Source: Capniomyces stellatus
Lineage: Eukaryota; Kickxellomycota; Harpellomycetes; Harpellales; Legeriomycetaceae
Assembly: GCA_001661515.1 (NCBI GenBank)
Contig: LUVW01000030.1
Coordinates: 1-64,000, forward strand
Direction: 5' to 3'
Length of the DNA: 64,000 nt
The position numbers and the translations under genes were made by a program. Below are positions 58,923-64,000 of this stretch, one piece after another. Within the stretch, counting starts at the first letter, position 1, and each line of letters starts with the position of its first letter. Below the pieces are notes generated by a model. The model did not search any database and was not told where the DNA came from. It saw only the letters and a list, made by a program, of their open reading frames with translations.

Positions 58923-61649
58923 AGAGCTACGTCCGTAGAAGCTTTTTTTCTCAATTTAGTTTTAACAAATCTGGTTGTTTCACACTAAAAACTTTATCTA
59001 GACTTACTATTAACTAGAGTAAATAAAACTCACATTGCCAATTTCACAATTTAAATAAGTTAGCAATGTAATAAAATATGCTAAGAGTTCAACTTTTGGT
59101 TGAGTAAACAAAAGAGATGGTACTCTGATCCTACCATGAAGTCATCGTTCACACAAGTTCACCAACATGATGCAACCCAAGTGGAAATTAATAATACACA
59201 GGTATTACCAATCACTTTGTGAAATAATGGCAAGACCTTTTTGGCATGTTTGGACGATTTGAACATAAATTTACATCGGAAAAGAATAAGGTTGTATCAC
59301 AACAACAACAACACAAAAGCAACTAACTAATATAAGTAAATGTAATTTTCAAAACTCTATTCATAAAACAAAATAACAGCTCAGTCAAAGATGAGCAAAT
59401 AATTTGCGTTCGCCAAATCACTAAATAAAGACAATTTCTCTCCCCTCCCCCCTCCCCGGTGACACATCAAAATACACGTAACAAACAATTCGATACATGC
59501 AAGCATGATTTTTACTAGGAAATAATATTAGCAACTTTGACAACTCTATAGAGAGCTAAAAAGATACCACGGAGGTTTTAATCGATGATGCAGAACAATA
59601 ACCATATTATAATTTTAACAGTTGAACCATAATGTAATTTTGTTGGAGTCTATTTTTTTTGTTACAGTAATCAAGGAGTATAGACTGAATTATTTGAGTT
59701 ATTGATGTTGGAATCATGGTATTTCAGTTTAACTAAACCGAACCACTGTCTATAAACCAGAGAACGTGTATGCATAGACCCGTATTCCTTTCTTTTGTTA
59801 TTGCAGCAAACAAAATGAATACGAGTCTAACCGGTATGTCTTACAAATAGGATATGTAAAGCAGTACAGAAACAATGTATCCTAACACCCACGTATCAAA
59901 GTGCTGGCGAGAGTGCAGCGATTTTGGCTATCAAGACAAAGGTTCTAACAGTTAGCACATTTTCATAATTTATAATTTAATTATGATTGTGCGATATAAA
60001 TTTATAAATTTTTTAATTGAAACTGGTTTATAATTTAATTATGATTGTGCGGTATGAATTTGTAACCTAATTAAGAAAGCTACAGCGAATAAAGGCTATT
60101 ATAGTCGGGTTTGGTATATGAAAGCTCTGATTTTTTTCATTTGGTGTTTTCATTTTGGGGGTATCTGCTCGCTTTTCTTTCTTTTCCATTCTTGAAAGTC
60201 AATTTTCTTTAATGAAAATAATGTGTTGAGCATAGGTTATTAGGCTTGTATTCCGATTGTGGTGTCATATCGTACTAGTGTTGACTATTCATTCACTGTA
60301 TTTCAGATTATTTGTTACAAACTTATACACTGTTTTTTGTTTCATACTTCAAAAGTAGCTCTTGAATTGTTGAGAAGTTTAAAAGATTAAGTTTAGTTAA
60401 TCATAGCCAAGTTTACACTTTGTTTCACAGCAAAATAAAGTTTGTAGAGTTAAAAAAAAAGTACCCAACATACAATATTAAAATTAATACCGCGAAAAGT
60501 CGCACACGCTACTTAAATTGCAGGTATTTAACACTAATAAATACCAAGTAAAGAGTAGAAATTAAGATCTCGAGTATTATATTACTCACTTGGAAATAGT
60601 GAATTATGCCATTTCCGTATTGAATCTTTGGTGTTTTAAACTAAAAAATTAAATTGTTATAAATCGTGACGGCAAAATTAAATACAAAAATTCTGTACCT
60701 CCTATCTCAAATAAAAATAAAATACTGTAGCATCGGGTTTATTTTTATATAGTAAATGCCTGGGGGGGGAGGGGGGGTTTGAAAAAGGGGTCGAGAAAAT
60801 GTATTTAGATGGTTTGAGAAAGCACTGTAATGCAAAGAAATCGTGGCAATCTCAAGGAAAGTTTAGTGTGTTTAGGATTGTGCGAGTAAACCACACTTAT
60901 AGCAACTTTAGAAGAGTAAGGGCAAAATAAAATTGCTCGATTCGGTTGTAGAAACACACTTGTTTTGTCTATACTAGTATTTTTATTTTCTTGTAAAATC
61001 TTGATACGACAATAAAAACAAAACAAGGATATTTGATATTAAGTTATGAGGCCAATGTCGTTAGCACCAATGGCTCGACTTCTTGCTTGTAAATAAAATA
61101 TGAGCGCTTTGTTTTTTTTTAAATAAATCCAAAGGAAAAGATAAATGTCAGTTCAAAAGCAATTCAAAAGCAGCTCAAAAAATTCAACTAAAAAAACGAC
61201 TTCCATTGTTTCTGCAATAAATAAATAAAACTGTTGCCAATAGAAAAAAGCCAAAACAAAAAAAACCAGCACCAATTATATCATGTAAAACAAGTAACGC
61301 CTTGCAATAAAAAATAAAAAAAGCAAAACGCGACTTTTATAATCAAATGCAAATTAAAATCAACAATCATCTTGGTAATTTACTTATTGAAACTAAAACA
61401 GCATTTTATGGCAAATGCGAATGTTTACCAATCGTAATCTCCAAGTTTTAAAACGACGAAACCAAGAATATAGTAAGAATCAAGTTAAAACGACTGTGAC
61501 AAAAACAACTACTCCAGAGTAGGTACCATAGAACGTAAAAAGCAGTGAATTCAACTTACCACCAAACAGTGGCTAAAGATCTAAAAAAGGATTAGGTTTG
61601 AAACGGATGAAGTAAGGGGTGCGTTTAAAGCAATATACGAAATGGGAAT
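58923..61649. other. Intergenic upstream of polymerase eta
   Basis: No supported gene. It holds a 35-bp direct repeat about 60 bp apart (TTTATAATTTAATTATGATT) at 59968-60060, a C-rich run near 59442-59458 and a G-rich run at 60762-60794. An ATG followed by a GTATGT donor at 59815-59840 looks like a first exon, but I found no convincing partner. Confidence 0.4.
60762..60794 (+). other. G-rich tract
   Basis: Runs of eight, seven and four G (TGGGGGGGGAGGGGGGGTTT, then GAAAAAGGGG) in AT-rich sequence; it can form a G-quadruplex if the eight-G run supplies two tracts. Confidence 0.7.
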
Positions 61650-64000
61650 ATGTGTGATAAGGTTAATCAAAAGTATGGTACCCCGGATTTAACGAATGAC
61701 GGCGCGGGGTTTAAAGATGCGAGCGGAGGTTCAAGGGTTGTGCTGCATATCGATCTAGGTATTGTTTTCTTCCTTCCATACCATTATTATTATTTTAGGA
61801 TTTGCGGCAAATAGCAAGTCAAAGCAAAGGATATGTATTCTATTTACGATATAAATGCTCCTAATTAATGTGAATTGTAGATTGCTTTTACTGCCAAGTT
61901 GGTAAGTCAGTGGCATTTTTTTTTGTAATGATGCTACGCGCTTTGAAATGTCAAATCTGTTGTCAAGTATATGTCTTTGACTCAATAAAATTAGCCGAAT
62001 ATATATATATATATACGGCAGAGTATATAGTTAATAATAATGACGCGAGACTAACTGAATTGATGAATAGAGCAGAGGAGACTTGGAATTTCAAGCTCAA
62101 TGCCGGTTGCAGTACAACAATGGAATTCTTTAATAGCGGTTAATTATACTGCGTTAAAGTACGGAGTGAGAAGGTACTTTTTATTTCATAGATATTACTT
62201 TTTGAAAACGCCTATATATTATGTATAATAATGTATCATGGCTATTGTTATTTAGGCATGATACTGTCTCAGAGGCAAAAATGAAATGTCCAGGTAAGGC
62301 GAAGACAATGCTAGTAAATATAATATTTGTGTTTTTGGGCCAACGAAGCTTATATATATCATCAATTTAAACAAGTTCAAGTTTCCTGTGTGTTTCTACT
62401 AGAGTTGTGATAAATGTATATACGCTAGACTTGATATTGGTCCATGTTCCCACTTACACACTTGGGAAAAAGGCAGGGTATCATGGTAACCCGCAGCAAA
62501 CCACACATAAAGTGTGTCTGGATTGGTACAGGAAAGCAAGCAACGAAGTTTTTGAAGTTTTCAAAGAGTTCTGCACAAATTATCAGAAGGCCAGTGTCGG
62601 TAAAATATATAGTAGCTTGTATACTTTTTATATAGAGCCATATATACATACATACGAGCGTTGATGTTGAAAAAAAAACAATTAAAAACAAAAAGTTAAT
62701 ATAAAATGCCTACAGATGAGGCATACTTAGATATAACCAAGTTGGTTGAAGACGAAGTACAAAAAGAATTGGAGAGTGGGAATATCGAGCATCTATTAAT
62801 AAAGGGTGCTGCTGTGCCGATAGTACGATGGGATAAAGGAGGCACAGCAACAGCACTGAGAGTAGGAAAAGAGAAGGATATTGAAGAGCTTGGCAGTATC
62901 TATAAAGGGGTTGTGGAGGATGTAGGGCTGGTAGCTAATGACAACGAGCAAAATAGGGATATAAAATTTGCTGATTTAAGAAAAGAACACAACTTGGAAA
63001 ACCTGGGAGTTGGGATGGATAATGTCCGGCTGTTCTATGGAGCATTGGTATCACAGCGAGTGAGAGAAGCGGTTCTTATGCAGGTTGGATTTACTACATC
63101 GGCTGGTATATCAGTGAATAAAATATACTCGAAATTGATATCAGGAATGTATAAGCCCAATAAACAAGTGATACTGCTGACCCGAGGAGGGGTTGATTTT
63201 ATCCACAAAATACCGATAAAGAAGATCCGCACGCTTGGGGGAAAAGTTGGGCAAAAGTTGGAGGATGTATTGGGTGTCAAGACAGTAGGCGATTTATACA
63301 CGCAGCCACTGTCACTTTTGGAGGGGTTTTTCCCCAAAAAAATGGCAGATTTTATGTATAATATTTGTAGAGGAATTGATACCGATCTAGGTAAGTGGCA
63401 TGTGTTTATAGACCTGATGAATAAACATATTTGAATGGTAACATATACATCAGCATGAAAAAAGGGATGGCTTAGTTTACTGAGGTTTTATTTCCGTTTT
63501 TGGTTTTGTTTTCGTTTTTACAAACCTCTAGTTGAACATCATGTACAAACCAAGACTATGGCATCAGTCAAGTCGTTTGGAGCAGGGAATCAGGTCACAA
63601 ACACAAGACATCTATACGAGTGGGCTTCTATAATAACCACAGAGGTATGGGAGCGGTTGGTGGAGAGCCAGCAAAGTGAGAAAAGATGGCCTCGGTTGGT
63701 AAGCTTGACATTGATTCCGATGGCAGAGAATGGTTCTGATAAGCAAGTAAGGTCTAAAGTTGAGCAGTTCCCATCACATTACACCAGCAGTATTATGGAT
63801 TCGCCGGACGCTTTGATTAGCTTGATAAAGGGAATGTGCGATTCGTTAACAACTCGGGTTGTATGTGAGCAAAGCAATGAAGAATGCGGAAGGGCGGACG
63901 AATTGGGTACTTGTGATATTGAGCCGATAAAAAGGATTTTGCTTCAGGCCGGTGGTTTTTACGACTACTCAGACTTGCCTAAAGGTTACTCACTGGTGCA
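61650..64000 (+). CDS. RAD30: DNA polymerase eta (Rad30), 5' part; runs off the window
   Basis: Exons 61650-61758, 61881-61901 (21 nt), 62071-62173, 62256-62293 (38 nt), 62429-62599, 62716-63390 and 63532 to beyond 64000; introns 82-169 nt, phases consistent. The Y-family core is clear: HIDLDCFYCQVEQRRLGI (catalytic Asp at 35), PVAVQQWNSLIAVNYTALKY, HDTVSEAKMKCPDLILVHVP, then DEAYLDITK (Asp148, Glu149), all present. Next come FYGALVSQRVREAVLMQVGF, TTSAGISVNKIYSKLISGMY, GGKVGQKLEDVLGV and VKSFGAG. This polymerase bypasses UV cyclobutane dimers at stalled forks in the nucleus. Start is the ATG of MCDKVNQKYG; a nearby upstream ATG is out of frame. The C-terminal region, including any ubiquitin-binding finger and PCNA motif, lies outside. 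Confidence 0.94.

Noticed and set aside
59815..59955. First exon with GTATGT donor and a downstream block
   Set aside because: The short start (MNTSLT) followed by LARVQRFWLSRQRF faintly recalls ribosomal protein S28, but the similarity fails after a few residues.
1..64000. tRNA and rRNA genes
   Set aside because: I looked for the conserved GTTCGAATC-type T-loop and its complement; the few hits (for example near 22346 and 3591) lack a matching acceptor stem or lie in coding sequence.

Overview
The window is nuclear DNA of an AT-rich, intron-rich fungus. It contains spliceosomal genes with short introns (72-236 nt, GT-AG), a divergently oriented histone H2A/H2B pair, a WOPR (Gti1/Pac2) transcription factor found only in fungi, a GATA-type regulator, and mitochondrial ISA1, cytochrome c and NAD-isocitrate dehydrogenase genes. 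The many tiny exons and the presence of a Fused-type kinase suggest an early-diverging (zygomycete-grade) lineage such as Kickxellomycotina. That placement is inference; no rRNA or tRNA is visible to test it.

Layout. 1-7.75 kb: two arms of a dispersed repeat in inverted orientation flank ISA1; the right arm is duplicated across a single N that looks like a failed contig merge. 7.8-9.3 kb: WOPR regulator. 9.3-24.1 kb: about 15 kb with no convincing gene, whose first 10 kb is packed with unrelated short tandem arrays (units of 6 to 21 bp), contains degenerate TTTAGG telomere-like tracts, and holds a 150-N gap. 24.1-43.6 kb: the gene-rich core: a 10-exon Ubp2/USP25/28-type deubiquitinase, H2A and H2B, cytochrome c, a Fused-like kinase with a 7-nt microexon, an unrecognised 548-aa protein with a Q/N/M-rich tail, and IDH2. 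46.1-47.8 kb: an unrecognised 466-aa protein. 48-61.6 kb: sparse, with a possible decayed gene, a partial hypothetical gene beside a 47-copy 8-bp array, G-quadruplex-like tracts and a GATA regulator. 61.65 kb to the window end: DNA polymerase eta, cut by the window edge.

The mitochondrial genes (ISA1 for Fe-S assembly, cytochrome c, IDH2) serve respiration. The histones, polymerase eta and deubiquitinase are housekeeping chromatin, repair and ubiquitin functions. No operon-like logic links the genes; only the H2A/H2B pair has an obvious shared control region. Exon models were built by hand from splice signals and reading-frame continuity. In every complete multi-exon model the coding lengths sum to a multiple of three.

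The most original signal is the dispersed repeat family. Copies share one 3' end followed by an A-rich tail, are truncated at different 5' points, and three copies end the same reading frame at the same place with three different stop codons.
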